Positions 18,765 through 27,231 are shown, counted from the first letter of the stretch. The stretch is DNA of 64,000 bases from Halorubrum salipaludis (GCF_002286985.1 NZ_NSKC01000009.1:165800-229799); one strand, 5' to 3'. Made by a program: numbers and translations. The notes: a model not told the origin generated them from the letters alone.

Positions 18765-20020
18765 TTCGCCGCCTCCGCGAACCGGTCGAGCGCGTCTCGG
18801 TTCCCGACGACGAAGAGGTCGTCGCCGGCCGACAGCGCCTGCGACCCGCTCGGCGCGACGGTCCACGACTCGTGCCGGGCCGCGAGGACGGCGACGCCGT
18901 ACCGTTCGCGGACCCCGACCTCCCCGATCGTGTGCCCGTCGAGGGGGCCGCCCGCGACGACGGTCACACGGCGGAAGCGCTTCCCCGCGCGCCGCAGCAG
19001 CGTCGTCAGCTCGTACTCGCGCCGGGTGCCGCGGGAGAGGACCAGCACCCGCCCCCGGTCGACGCCCAGCAGCGCGCTGGCGTCCCCCCGGTCGACGGCC
19101 AGCGTCACCCGCCCCTCGCCGCCGGTCGTCGTCGGGGCGGGCGCGGGCAGCGGGGCCTCGCCGCCGTCCGTTCGCGCGTCGGGGTCGGCGTCCGGATCGT
19201 CTCCCGGCGACGGCGCGGCGCTCGCGGGCCGCTTCTCGCTCGGCGCCTTCACCTCGCCGCTCGACCGCGCGGCGATGACCGTCCCGTCCACGGTGCGGTC
19301 GGGCGTGATCACCCGAACGAGGTCCCCGCGGGCGATCCCGGTGGGGACGAGCGCCGACACCGACACCGCGCGCTTGCCCGACCCGACCCGCTTCGAGAGC
19401 CCGCCGATCGGCGGCGCGGCCGCCACCGTCGCGCGCGCCTTCTCGTCGATCCGGACCGCCGCGTCGGCGAGGTCGTACTCGGTCAGCAGCCGTTCCGTGA
19501 ACCGGTTCTCGAGCTCGCGGAGCGGGAGGTCCGCGGGGAACGTCCACTCTCCCTCGGCGATCGCGGTCCGCGTCTCCGCGGGCAGCGGCGGGTACCCCTC
19601 CATGTCGCTCACCTCTCCGGCAACCTCGACGCCCACCCGGCCGCGACCGCCGACGAGTTCGACCACGTCGGCCGAGAGCGTCCGGTCGCGCAGCTGTCGT
19701 ATCGAGATCCGCTTCGGGACGCTCGCGCCCAGCTTGTCGCCCTGCGCGTGCGCGTACAGCGACAGCATGAGGACGACGATGATCGCCGTGAGCAGGGCCG
19801 GGGCCCGCTCGGACGACCGGATCGTCTGGTCGTTGAGCGCCATCAACCCCCCGTTGACGCCCGCGATCGCGAGCGCGAGGACGACGACCCCGAGCCCGGG
19901 GATCGTCACGTCGGTGACGTACTTGAAGAGGAAGCCGAGGACCCCCGCCACCAACGCGGGAACGATCCCCGTGACGATACCGAGGTAGACCCCGAAGACG
20001 ATCTCGACCGGCAGTGACAT
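18761..20020 (-). CDS. Membrane protein with RCK/TrkA-C domains (upstream partner)
   Basis: 419-aa membrane protein with three hydrophobic stretches in the first 90 residues (about 5-25, 40-58, 72-90) and two soluble TrkA-C-like modules, about 105-180 and 330-419. The last contains GGPLDGHTIGEVGVRERYGVA-type sequence and SAGDDLFVVGNRDALDRF. A Pro/Asp linker (about 255-300) separates them. It is coupled to the next gene by overlap and divergent from the K+ channel at 20202, suggesting one K+/c-di-AMP- or Na+-responsive system; the ligand is not known. Confidence 0.8.
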   Translation of the reverse strand: MSLPVEIVFGVYLGIVTGIVPALVAGVLGFLFKYVTDVTIPGLGVVVLALAIAGVNGGLMALNDQTIRSSERAPALLTAIIVVLMLSLYAHAQGDKLGASVPKRISIRQLRDRTLSADVVELVGGRGRVGVEVAGEVSDMEGYPPLPAETRTAIAEGEWTFPADLPLRELENRFTERLLTEYDLADAAVRIDEKARATVAAAPPIGGLSKRVGSGKRAVSVSALVPTGIARGDLVRVITPDRTVDGTVIAARSSGEVKAPSEKRPASAAPSPGDDPDADPDARTDGGEAPLPAPAPTTTGGEGRVTLAVDRGDASALLGVDRGRVLVLSRGTRREYELTTLLRRAGKRFRRVTVVAGGPLDGHTIGEVGVRERYGVAVLAARHESWTVAPSGSQALSAGDDLFVVGNRDALDRFAEAAK

Positions 20021-20043
20021 ACGCCCCCAAACCGGCGGCGGGG

Positions 20044-20050
20044 TTAAACC
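20044..20050 (-). promoter_or_regulatory. TATA box for the RCK gene pair
   Basis: TTTAA on the minus strand, 24-28 bases before the ATG at 20020, giving a leaderless transcript. Confidence 0.6.
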
Positions 20051-20080
20051 TGTGTCGGCGGCGGGCGCGCGGGCAGCGAG

Positions 20081-20132
20081 GGCGTGGACGACGGGAGTAC
20101 GGATCCGGCGACGGGGCGTGGACGACGGGAGT
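20081..20132. repeat. Two 18-base direct repeats in divergent promoter region
   Basis: GGCGTGGACGACGGGAGT occurs at 20081-20098 and again at 20115-20132, 34 bases apart, between the RCK pair and the K+ channel gene. The spacing is close to three helical turns, so it could be a regulator site; it may also be a chance local duplication. Confidence 0.5.
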
Positions 20133-20172
20133 GCGGGCTCGGCGCGTCCCGCGACCGACCTCGCTCGCGGGG

Positions 20173-20178
20173 TTTAAG
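20173..20178 (+). promoter_or_regulatory. TATA box for the K+ channel gene
   Basis: TTTAAG within GGGTTTAAGTC, 24-29 bases before the ATG at 20202; leaderless mRNA predicted. Confidence 0.65.
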
Positions 20179-20201
20179 TCGTCCGTCGGCGACGAACGCC
20201 C

Positions 20202-21413
20202 ATGGAGCTGACCCGCGACTGGGTGACCGTGCGGGCGTCGATCGCCCTGACGTTCGCGGTCGCGATCCTGTCGATCCTCGCCGGGCTCGCGCAGATCGGC
20301 GGCCTCGGCGTCTCGGGGCCCCTCGCTCCGCACGTCCCCGACGTGGTCCGACAGACGGTCGGATTCACGGGGACGATCACCGGCTTCGCGATGCTCGGGA
20401 GCGGCTTCGCGCTGCGGAACGGCTACCGCGTCGGGTGGTACTCGACCGCCGTGCTGCTCCCGCTGACCGCGGTCCAAGGGCTGATGCAGGCGTCCGTCCT
20501 CTCGTTCCCGCTGGTGGCGCTATCGGTGCTGTCGATGCCGGCGCTCGCCTACAACCGCGGGCGGTTCGACCGGGATTTCAGGCCCTCTCCCACGCAGCTC
20601 GCCGCGAGCGCGGCGCTCGGGACTGCGATCGCCTACGGGACCGTGGGCACGTACGCGCTCCGCGAGCAGTTCAACGGGGTCGAAACGATCGTCGACGCGT
20701 TCTACTTCACCGTCGTCACCGCCTCGACGGTCGGGTACGGTGACATTTACCCGACGAGCGGCGCCGCGTCCGACATCGCCCAGCTGTTCGTGCTCTCCTC
20801 GCTCGTGATGAACGTCGCCGCGTTCGCGGTGGCGCTCGGCGTCCTCCTGACGCCGGCCATCGAGGCGCAGCTCTCCAAGGCGCTTGGAAGAATGACCGAC
20901 AGACAGATCGACCTCCTCGACGACCACGTCCTCGTGTTAGGCTACGGGGACCTGACGGAACCGATACTCGAAGAACTCGCCGCCCGCGACGGGACGGAGT
21001 ACGCCGTGATCACGACCGACGAGTCCGCGGCCAGACGGCTCGGCGAGCGCGACGTCCCGGTGTTCACCGCGGACCCGAGCGACGTCGAGCCGCTGGAGCG
21101 CGGTCACGTCGACCGGGCCCGCGCGGTCGTCGCCGCCACCAACGACGACGCCCGGGACGCGCTCGCGATCCTCACGGCGCGACAGCTCAACCCCGACGTG
21201 CGGATCGTCGCCGCCGCGACCCAGCGGGAGAACATCGACAAGCTCCGCCGCGCCGGGGCGGACCAGGTGATCTCCCCCTCGACGCTCGGCGGCCACATCC
21301 TCATCGACTGCGCGTTCGGCGCCGACAGCGACGACGCGACGGCCGACCTCCTCGGTGACGCCGCGTTCGACGGCGAGGTGGACCCCACGGGGAGCGACGA
21401 CCGGCCGAGCTAG
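20202..21413 (+). CDS. Potassium channel with RCK (TrkA-N) domain
   Basis: 403-aa channel subunit. Four hydrophobic segments precede the pore (about 12-30, 53-70, 80-96, 100-118), then TM, pore helix and selectivity filter TVGYGD at 176-181, and a final TM near 195-225. The cytoplasmic RCK domain starts near 246 (DDHVLVLGYGDLTEPILEEL); its nucleotide loop is GYGDLTE, a weak form of GxGxxG. The end, DQVISPSTLGGHILIDCAFG, is typical of RCK-N. Divergent from two RCK-type membrane proteins, so the three may work together in K+ homeostasis, essential in salt-in halophiles. Confidence 0.92.
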   Translation: MELTRDWVTVRASIALTFAVAILSILAGLAQIGGLGVSGPLAPHVPDVVRQTVGFTGTITGFAMLGSGFALRNGYRVGWYSTAVLLPLTAVQGLMQASVLSFPLVALSVLSMPALAYNRGRFDRDFRPSPTQLAASAALGTAIAYGTVGTYALREQFNGVETIVDAFYFTVVTASTVGYGDIYPTSGAASDIAQLFVLSSLVMNVAAFAVALGVLLTPAIEAQLSKALGRMTDRQIDLLDDHVLVLGYGDLTEPILEELAARDGTEYAVITTDESAARRLGERDVPVFTADPSDVEPLERGHVDRARAVVAATNDDARDALAILTARQLNPDVRIVAAATQRENIDKLRRAGADQVISPSTLGGHILIDCAFGADSDDATADLLGDAAFDGEVDPTGSDDRPS

Positions 21414-21558
21414 ACGCGAGACGGCGGACCGAACCGAGGCGATCCGACGATGCGGCCCGACCCTCGACGCGCTCGATCCCGAGGAGAACACAGCCGAATA
21501 TAGCGTTCAATAGGCCTCACAAGCGGGTTTTTTGTGGTTTTCGTCCGATCCCGATCAC

Positions 21559-21906
21559 ATGCCACGAGCCGTCCTCCTCAGGTGTCCGGTCTGTGACGCG
21601 GTGCGCGCCCTCGACGGAGACCGATCCGACTGGCCGCGCGGCGACCTGTACGCGACGGTCGAGTCGCACGTCCGCGACCACTCGACCGACGAGACCAAGA
21701 CCGCGATCCGGAAACACCGCGCCGTCGCGGAGTCGACGGAGCTCGTCGTCTCTCGAACGCAGCTCGACCGGCTGCCGACGGAACGGTGGCGGGACCGCGA
21801 GGCCGCGACGCTCCCGGAGAGCCTTCCGGCGGACGCGATGCCGCCGGCCGCGGCGGAGTCCCCGTCCGCGGAGACGACGGGGCCCCGCTCGCGTGTCGAG
21901 GACTGA
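21559..21906 (+). CDS. Small C2H2-type zinc-finger-like protein
   Basis: 115-aa protein of unknown role, of a kind common in haloarchaea (DUF7565-like). The N-terminus holds a likely zinc site, C9-x2-C12 followed by H37-x3-H41. The remainder is polar, with a low-complexity Ala/Ser/Pro tail from about 90. ATG 21559 fits the conserved MPRAVLLRCPVC start better than an upstream TTG. A T-rich stretch (21528-21540) precedes it. Confidence 0.65.
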   Translation: MPRAVLLRCPVCDAVRALDGDRSDWPRGDLYATVESHVRDHSTDETKTAIRKHRAVAESTELVVSRTQLDRLPTERWRDREAATLPESLPADAMPPAAAESPSAETTGPRSRVED

Positions 21907-22003
21907 CCGCGCGCCGCCGGATCGGACGCGCGGCGACGCGTGGCGCGCCGAGTCGGTGACGCCGCGCCGCGACGGCGACGCCTCCGAGTAGACCGCGGTC
22001 CCG

Positions 22004-22639
22004 CTACCGGCTCTGCCGTCCCTTCGTCTGTCGGTAGTCCCGGCTCAGCACGTTCTCGCGCATGTGCTCGCGGAACGCGTCGGCGTCGGCGTCGGTCATC
22101 TCGGCCGGGTCCTTCATCGGGACCAGCTCGAAGCCTCGCCCGCGGATCGTCGTCGCGTGCTCGGCGTCGACGTCGAAGGAGTCTGGCCGCCGCGTCGTGT
22201 ACTCGATCGCGAGTTCGCGGAGCGGTCGCTCGCCGACGGGCACGATGATCTGGGGGTTGATCATCCGGATCTCCGCGTTGAGGAACGGCTCGCAGGTCTC
22301 GACCTCCCGGTCGGTCGGCTCGCGCTCGGGGTGCCGACACCGGGTCAGGTTGGTGAAGAAGACGTTCTGTACGTCGGGCTCCATCGCGTCCGGTGCCGAC
22401 CGGACGAACCCGAGGTCGGCGAAGATCGACTGCACCCGCTCGCCCGCGCCCGCGCCGGTGAAGGGGATCCCGTTGGCCTCTGCGGCCCCGCTCGGCCGCG
22501 TGCCGACGACGAGGAACTCGCCGCCCACGTCGCCGTAGCCATGAACGACGCGGTCGCGGGAGCCGCACAGCTCGGAACAGTTCTCGCAGTCGGCGTCCAT
22601 CCCGAACGGGTTCCGGAGCTTGCTCTGGTTCGCGTCCAC
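22004..22639 (-). CDS. Uracil-DNA glycosylase superfamily protein (Fe-S type)
   Basis: 211-aa protein of the UDG superfamily, closest to the iron-sulfur family 4/5 enzymes. Cluster ligands are probably C18, C21, C101 and C116 (CENC, then CRHPEREP followed by ETC); C25 is an extra nearby Cys. The usual catalytic motif GEAPG reads GTRPSG (46-51), followed by the family-like IPFTGAGAGE. NLTRCRHP and VPVGERPLREL match the rest of the fold. Because motif A is changed, base specificity or even glycosylase activity is uncertain. Monocistronic. Confidence 0.8.
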   Translation of the reverse strand: MDANQSKLRNPFGMDADCENCSELCGSRDRVVHGYGDVGGEFLVVGTRPSGAAEANGIPFTGAGAGERVQSIFADLGFVRSAPDAMEPDVQNVFFTNLTRCRHPEREPTDREVETCEPFLNAEIRMINPQIIVPVGERPLRELAIEYTTRRPDSFDVDAEHATTIRGRGFELVPMKDPAEMTDADADAFREHMRENVLSRDYRQTKGRQSR

Positions 22640-22720
22640 GGGCTCACTGCGTCCCGGGGGCTGGTAAACGCTCCGCCGGCCGGAGCGGCGGGGGCGAAAG
22701 CGGAGAGAACGAGCGTCCCG

Positions 22721-22948
22721 TCAGTTCAGCGTGTAGGTGTCGCCGTCGCAGTCGACCATGCCCTCCTTCCGAAGGGTCTTCAGAATGCTGTACAGCGAGA
22801 GCTTCTTCATACCCAGCGAGTCGCCCATCTCCGAGACGGTCGCGTCGCCCTTCGTCGTCAGGTACAGGTACACGAGCTTCGCGCGGGGAGACTGCAGCTC
22901 CGGCGGCAGGGCCGGCGCCGCGGTGCGTGCGGTCTGCGTCTCTAACAT
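22721..22948 (-). CDS. Small winged-HTH transcription regulator
   Basis: 75-aa protein that is essentially a single wHTH domain (residues 20-73): helix PRAKLVYLYLTTKGDATVSE, recognition region MGDSLGMKKLSLYSILKTLR, then the wing EGMVDCDGDTYTLN. It resembles the TrmB/MarR-type HTH widespread in haloarchaea. Start ATG 22948 is chosen because a TATA box (TTTATTAT on the minus strand) sits 26-33 bases upstream; an in-frame upstream codon at 23017 lies before that box. A dimeric DNA-binding role is inferred. Confidence 0.8.
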   Translation of the reverse strand: MLETQTARTAAPALPPELQSPRAKLVYLYLTTKGDATVSEMGDSLGMKKLSLYSILKTLRKEGMVDCDGDTYTLN

Positions 22949-22973
22949 CTTGTCCGATCCGTTGCGTTCGACG

Positions 22974-22981
22974 ATAATAAA
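22974..22981 (-). promoter_or_regulatory. TATA box for the small wHTH gene
   Basis: TTTATTAT on the minus strand, 26-33 bases before ATG 22948. It decides the start in favour of the 75-residue protein. Confidence 0.7.
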
Positions 22982-23065
22982 CCCCCTATTCAACGATCGT
23001 CGAAACAGCTCGGACAACGGATAGGGAGTCGAACACGTCGAAAACGCGGGGAACTGCGATCGTTA

Positions 23066-23081
23066 CGGTCGGTACCGACCG
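23066..23081. promoter_or_regulatory. 16-base perfect palindrome downstream of sdhA
   Basis: CGGTCGGTACCGACCG is a perfect inverted repeat about 90 bases beyond the sdhA stop and 118 bases upstream of the wHTH start. It could be an operator for that regulator or a 3'-end hairpin of the sdh mRNA; no T-tract follows. Confidence 0.45.
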
Positions 23082-23169
23082 CGTCGTGACCCTCGATCGC
23101 GGCCGAGTTTCGACCGACGACGGATACGAAACCGTGAACGATCCGGATCGATCGTTGTCGACTCCGCGT

Positions 23170-24999
23170 TCAGTACGACCGGTTCTTCGGCTCGTACGTC
23201 TTGTTCTCGCCTTCGAGGATCGTCGGCTTGTACCAGAGTTCGGGCTCGCCGTCGTTCCACGAGACGAGCGTGTGTTTCAGCCAGTTCTCGTCTTTCCGCT
23301 CCTGGTGTTCCTTCCGCCAGTGGGCGCCGCGGAACTCCTCGCGGGCGAGCGCGCCCATCGTGAGCGCCTCGGCGATGTCGAGGATGTTCCGTGTCTCCAT
23401 CGTGTGGATCAGGTCGGTGTTGAACGTCCGAGACGGGTCCGACACCGCGACGTCCTTGTACGCCTCCCGCGCCTCGCGGAGGTCGCCCAGCGTCTCCTCG
23501 AGCCGGCCCTCCTCGCGGAACACGTTGACGTTCGCGGTCATCGTCTCCTGGACCTTCGACCGGATCTCGGCGTGGTTGCGGCCCTCCCGCGAGAGCAGCT
23601 CCTCGACGCGGGCCTTGGCGCGCTCGACCTCGGCCTCGAGCACGCCGTCGGGGTCCGTCGCCACGGCGCCGCCGTCGGCCGCGGCGGGGCCCTGTCCGCC
23701 GGTCTCGCCGACCTCGACCTCGAACTCGTAGTCCGCGGGCTCCCAGTCGCCCTCCTTGCCGGTCGTGACCTCGGCCTCGCCCATCTCCTCGCCGGCGGCG
23801 TGACGCCCGGCGCGCTTGCCGAAGACGATGAGCTCGGGCAGGGCGTTGCCGCCGAGGCGGTTCGCGCCGTGGACCGACGCGCAGGCGCACTCGCCGGCCG
23901 CGTAGAGGCCGCCGATGGCGGTCTCGCCGAACTCGTTGGTCTCGATGCCGCCCATCGCGTAGTGCTGGCCGGGCTTGACGGGCATCGGCTCCGTGAGTCC
24001 GTCGGCGCCCTCGAAGTCCTCCGCCAGGTGGAGGATGTTCTCCAGCCGGTCGAGGATGCGCTCCTCGCCTAAGTGCCGCATGTCGAGGTGGACGTACTCG
24101 TCCTCGATGCCGCGGCCCTCGTTGACCTCGGTCAGCTCGGCGCGCGAGACCACGTCGCGGGAGGCGAGCTCGCCGTCGTTGTTCGCGTAGCCGTGCTCGA
24201 ACATGAACCGCTCGCCGTCCTCGTTGTAGAGGATTCCGCCCTCGCCGCGGACCCCCTCGGAGATGAGGACGCCCGTCGACGGCAGCGTCGTCGGGTGGAA
24301 CTGGATGAACTCCATGTCCTCCATCGGAACGCCGGCGCGGTACGCCATCGCGACGCCGTCGCCGGTGTTCGCGACCGCGTTCGTGGTGTGATCGAACACC
24401 TGTCCCATCCCGCCGGTCGCGAGGATGACGCCGTTATCGGCGCGGAAGCCGCTGATCTCGCCGCTCTGGATGTCGTAGGCGACGACGCCGTGGCAGGTCC
24501 GGTCGGCCGGGTCCTCCTCGTCCGTGACGGCCAGCTCCATCACGTGCCACTCGTCGTACACCGTGATCCCGCGTTTGACCACCTGCTCGTACATCGTGTG
24601 GAGCATCTGGTGGCCGGTCTCCGCGCCGGCGTACGTGGTTCGGGGGAACGAGAGGCCGCCGAACGGCCGCTGGGAGACGCGCCCGTCCTCCTCGCGGGAG
24701 AACGGCATCCCCCAGTGTTCGAGCTGGATGACCTCCTCCGGGCTCTCCTGACAGAGTGCCTCGACCGCCGGGGCGTCCCCGAGGTAGTCGGACCCCTTCA
24801 TCGTGTCGTAGGCGTGGTCCTCCCAGGAGTCGGCGTCGCGTAGCGCCGCGTTGATCCCGCCCTCGGCCGCGCCCGTGTGCGAGCGGACCGGGTGGAGCTT
24901 CGAGACGATGGCCACGTCGGCCCCCGCTTCCTGTGCCGCGATCGCCGCCCGGAGTCCCGCCCCTCCGGCGCCGACAACGATAACGTCGTGTTCGTGCAT
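23170..24999 (-). CDS. sdhA: Succinate dehydrogenase flavoprotein subunit
   Basis: 609-aa FAD subunit of complex II, oxidising succinate to fumarate on the cytoplasmic side of the membrane. The N-terminal dinucleotide fold VGAGGAGLRAAIAAQEAGA (about 9-27) and the covalent-FAD histidine region RSHTGAAEGGINAAL (about 39-53) are clear, as are ASVHGANRLGGNALPELIVFG (split around residue 385) and the C-terminal helical domain with TMETRNILDIAEAL. A Gly/Ala-rich insert at about 425-450 is a local expansion. Last gene of sdhCDBA, 52 bases after sdhB. Confidence 0.97.
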   Translation of the reverse strand: MHEHDVIVVGAGGAGLRAAIAAQEAGADVAIVSKLHPVRSHTGAAEGGINAALRDADSWEDHAYDTMKGSDYLGDAPAVEALCQESPEEVIQLEHWGMPFSREEDGRVSQRPFGGLSFPRTTYAGAETGHQMLHTMYEQVVKRGITVYDEWHVMELAVTDEEDPADRTCHGVVAYDIQSGEISGFRADNGVILATGGMGQVFDHTTNAVANTGDGVAMAYRAGVPMEDMEFIQFHPTTLPSTGVLISEGVRGEGGILYNEDGERFMFEHGYANNDGELASRDVVSRAELTEVNEGRGIEDEYVHLDMRHLGEERILDRLENILHLAEDFEGADGLTEPMPVKPGQHYAMGGIETNEFGETAIGGLYAAGECACASVHGANRLGGNALPELIVFGKRAGRHAAGEEMGEAEVTTGKEGDWEPADYEFEVEVGETGGQGPAAADGGAVATDPDGVLEAEVERAKARVEELLSREGRNHAEIRSKVQETMTANVNVFREEGRLEETLGDLREAREAYKDVAVSDPSRTFNTDLIHTMETRNILDIAEALTMGALAREEFRGAHWRKEHQERKDENWLKHTLVSWNDGEPELWYKPTILEGENKTYEPKNRSY

Positions 25000-25051
25000 T
25001 GTTGTATGGTATTCCGTTAGGTTTGGAGTCCCTTGAGCGTGTCTACCGCGC

Positions 25052-25942
25052 TCACCAGAACTTCAGGTTGTTCTTGACGGCCTCGCGTTTCAGCTCCTGG
25101 ATGTGCTCGGTGAGGGGGATGTCCTTCGGGCACACCTCGGTACAGGAGAACTGGGTCTGGCACCGCCAGACGCCGTGCTCCTGTTCGATGATCTCCAGCC
25201 GCTTCTGTTTGATGTCCTCGCCCTCGCGCTCGTCCATGGCGAACCGGTACGCCTTGTTGATCGCGGCGGGACCGAGGTACTCGTTGTCGCCGGCGGCGAT
25301 GTTACACGAGGACATACACGCGCTACACCAGATACACCGGGTCGACATCTTGATCTTCTCGCGGTTCTCCCGCGTCTGGCGCTGCTCTTCTAACTCGCCG
25401 TCGGGGTACTCGTTCGTCTGGAAGTACGGCTCGACGGCCTCCATCTGGTCGTAGAAGTGCTCCATGTCGACGACGAGGTCCTTCCGGACCTCGGCGTGCG
25501 GGAGCGGTTCGACCCGGATCGGCTCTTCGAGCTCTGAGATCTGGGTCTTACACGCCAGCTTCTGGCCGCCGTTGACGAACATCGCGTCCGAGCCGCAGAC
25601 CGCCTGCCGGCAGGAGTGCCGGAACGTGAGCGAGGAGTCGTACGTGTCCCGCGAGTACATCAGCGCGTCGAGGACGGTCATCCCCTTCGTGAACGGGACG
25701 TGGAACGTGTCGAACCGGGGCTCCTGTTTCCCCTCGACCTCGGGATCGTACCGGAACACCTTCAGCTCGACCGTCTCCTCGTCGGCGGCGGCCTTTTCGG
25801 CCTCCTCGGCCTGTCGGCGGGCGCGCTCCTCGGCGGCCCGCCGTCGCTTCTCGTCTCGACGCTCGTCGCCCTTCGAGGGCGCGTCCGCCTCGGCGTCGGT
25901 CTCGCTCGATTCCTCGGTCTGTGTCGGTGTCTGCGTACTCAT
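25052..25942 (-). CDS. sdhB: Succinate dehydrogenase iron-sulfur subunit
   Basis: 296-aa Fe-S subunit carrying electrons from SdhA to quinone. Cluster ligands: [2Fe-2S] C111, C116, Asp119 (in CGSDAM, Asp as in E. coli SdhB rather than Cys) and C131; [4Fe-4S]/[3Fe-4S] C204, C207, C210, C214, C262, C268 and C272 (CIWCSACMSSC, then CTEVCPKDIP). The first 55 residues are a Lys/Arg/Glu/Ala-rich helical extension absent from bacterial SdhB. Three bases separate it from sdhD. Confidence 0.97.
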   Translation of the reverse strand: MSTQTPTQTEESSETDAEADAPSKGDERRDEKRRRAAEERARRQAEEAEKAAADEETVELKVFRYDPEVEGKQEPRFDTFHVPFTKGMTVLDALMYSRDTYDSSLTFRHSCRQAVCGSDAMFVNGGQKLACKTQISELEEPIRVEPLPHAEVRKDLVVDMEHFYDQMEAVEPYFQTNEYPDGELEEQRQTRENREKIKMSTRCIWCSACMSSCNIAAGDNEYLGPAAINKAYRFAMDEREGEDIKQKRLEIIEQEHGVWRCQTQFSCTEVCPKDIPLTEHIQELKREAVKNNLKFW

Positions 25943-25945
25943 AGT

Positions 25946-26317
25946 TCAGAGTGGGAAGCCGCCCGCCCACGCGTTCGCCGTCCGAATCCCCTGGAACAGC
26001 AGCACGACGCTCGCCGCCACGAGCGTCCACTTGACGACCGTGCGTTTGGTGCCGGTCAGCCCCTGGTTGATGAGGGCGTTGTACACGCCGTTGACCCCGT
26101 GGAACGTCGCGGTCACGAGGAACAGCACCATCAGCGAGTAGTAGCTCAGCTGCTCCATCCGCGCCGAGCTCGCCGCGAGCGTGACCTCGTCGGCGTGGTG
26201 GACGAAGTGGAGCAGGAAGAAGTGGAACGCCAGCACGACCAGCAGGAACGCCGCCGTGACGCGCTGGAGCAGCCACATCCGACCGCCGGACTTGAACGAG
26301 GAGTAGCGTTCCGCCAT
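25946..26317 (-). CDS. sdhD: Succinate dehydrogenase membrane subunit D
   Basis: 123-aa hydrophobic anchor subunit with three TM helices (about 15-38, 58-78, 92-112). His residues at the first helix end (FHFFLLHFVHH) and in TATFHGVNGVYNAL are candidate heme or quinone ligands. One base separates its start from the sdhC stop; it is followed directly by sdhB. Confidence 0.93.
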   Translation of the reverse strand: MAERYSSFKSGGRMWLLQRVTAAFLLVVLAFHFFLLHFVHHADEVTLAASSARMEQLSYYSLMVLFLVTATFHGVNGVYNALINQGLTGTKRTVVKWTLVAASVVLLFQGIRTANAWAGGFPL

Positions 26318-26318
26318 C

Positions 26319-26747
26319 TCAGAACGCCCCCGCGATGAAGGTCGGAACGGACGCGACGGTGATCGCTCCGGTCAGGATCAGCGACGCGTAGAAGCTCTTG
26401 TCCTGTGCCTCCAGCCCGATTCCGAGGTCGACGAGGAGGAGTCGGGTGCCGTTGAGCATGTGGAAGACGGCGACCGCGAGCAGGCCGACCTCCAGGATGC
26501 GCACTAACAGCAGCCCTTCGAGGCTGACGATCGTCCCCGTGAACACGTCCGTCTCCGACCCCTGGAACATCATCGTCGCGCCGTTGGCCGCCGGGATCGC
26601 TGTACTCAACACGGCGATGTGCGTGAACAGGTAGCCGATCAGCACCCACCCCGTGAACTTATGGAAGATCCAGGCCCACATCCCCGCCTCGAACTCCCGC
26701 CAGCGGCTGAAGTCCTCGATGAGGCCTCGATTGTACGACTGACTCAT
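26319..26747 (-). CDS. sdhC: Succinate dehydrogenase cytochrome b subunit C
   Basis: 142-aa membrane anchor that binds heme b and quinone. It starts MSQSYNRG at 26747; a longer reading frame continues upstream but lacks family sequence and passes the promoter. The motif FHKFTGW (H29) and [15 protein letters not shown] are typical of SdhC. Three TM helices are at about 30-52, 73-97 and 113-135. First gene of the operon. Confidence 0.93.
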   Translation of the reverse strand: MSQSYNRGLIEDFSRWREFEAGMWAWIFHKFTGWVLIGYLFTHIAVLSTAIPAANGATMMFQGSETDVFTGTIVSLEGLLLVRILEVGLLAVAVFHMLNGTRLLLVDLGIGLEAQDKSFYASLILTGAITVASVPTFIAGAF

Positions 26748-26770
26748 ACCTACCGGTTCCAACCGGGGTC

Positions 26771-26778
26771 GTATAGTA
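26771..26778 (-). promoter_or_regulatory. TATA box of the sdhCDBA operon
   Basis: TACTATAC on the minus strand, 24-31 bases before the sdhC ATG; it supports the short SdhC start and a leaderless mRNA. Confidence 0.65.
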
Positions 26779-26868
26779 GTTACTAACACGGCGGGATCGA
26801 CCCCGACGGACTCCCCTCCCGCGTCCGCGTATGAGCCTCTTTGGCACGGCCGTCTCGCTCGCGGAAGC

Positions 26869-26876
26869 CTTTTATG
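26869..26876 (+). promoter_or_regulatory. TATA box for cspA
   Basis: CTTTTATG, 26-33 bases before the cspA ATG at 26902. Confidence 0.65.
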
Positions 26877-26901
26877 TTCCCCTCCCGCCAGTACGGTTGC
26901 A

Positions 26902-27096
26902 ATGGCGAAAGGCGAAGTTGACTTCTTCAACGACACTGGCGGCTACGGATTTATCGAGACTGACGACGCGGACGAGGACGTGTTCTTCCACATGGAGGAC
27001 GTCGGCGGCCCGGACCTGGAGGAAGGTCAGGAAGTCGAGTTCGACATCGAGGAAGCGGACAAGGGTCCGCGCGCGACGAACGTCACCCGCCTGTAA
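26902..27096 (+). CDS. cspA: Cold-shock-domain protein
   Basis: 64-aa single cold shock domain that binds single-stranded nucleic acid. RNP1-like GGYGFIE (13-19) and RNP2-like VFFHMEDV (27-34) are both present; the halophilic acid content is high. The complete protein is one domain. Leaderless promoter upstream; followed by a 135-base gap before the TetR gene. Confidence 0.94.
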   Translation: MAKGEVDFFNDTGGYGFIETDDADEDVFFHMEDVGGPDLEEGQEVEFDIEEADKGPRATNVTRL

Positions 27097-27213
27097 CTCC
27101 GGCGACGACGTTCAGGGTTGTATCGGCTTTTCGACTGTTCTACACCGCTGAGACGCGTCTTTGTCCGGCGTAGCGGCCGATCGTTCCCCGACCGATAGGG
27201 ATTTACTGATCGC

Positions 27214-27231
27214 TGACTGACCGGTCAGTCA
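27214..27231. promoter_or_regulatory. Perfect 18-base palindrome abutting the tetR start (operator)
   Basis: TGACTGACCGGTCAGTCA ends at the base before the ATG of the TetR-family gene. A TATA-like GATTTACT lies just upstream (27200-27207), so the palindrome covers the expected transcription start, the position of a repressor site. Autoregulation by the adjacent TetR is inferred. Confidence 0.75.

Noticed and set aside
26319..26936. Longer SdhC start (205 residues)
   Set aside because: It would run through the operon's TATA box at 26771-26778 and lacks homology before MSQSYNRG.
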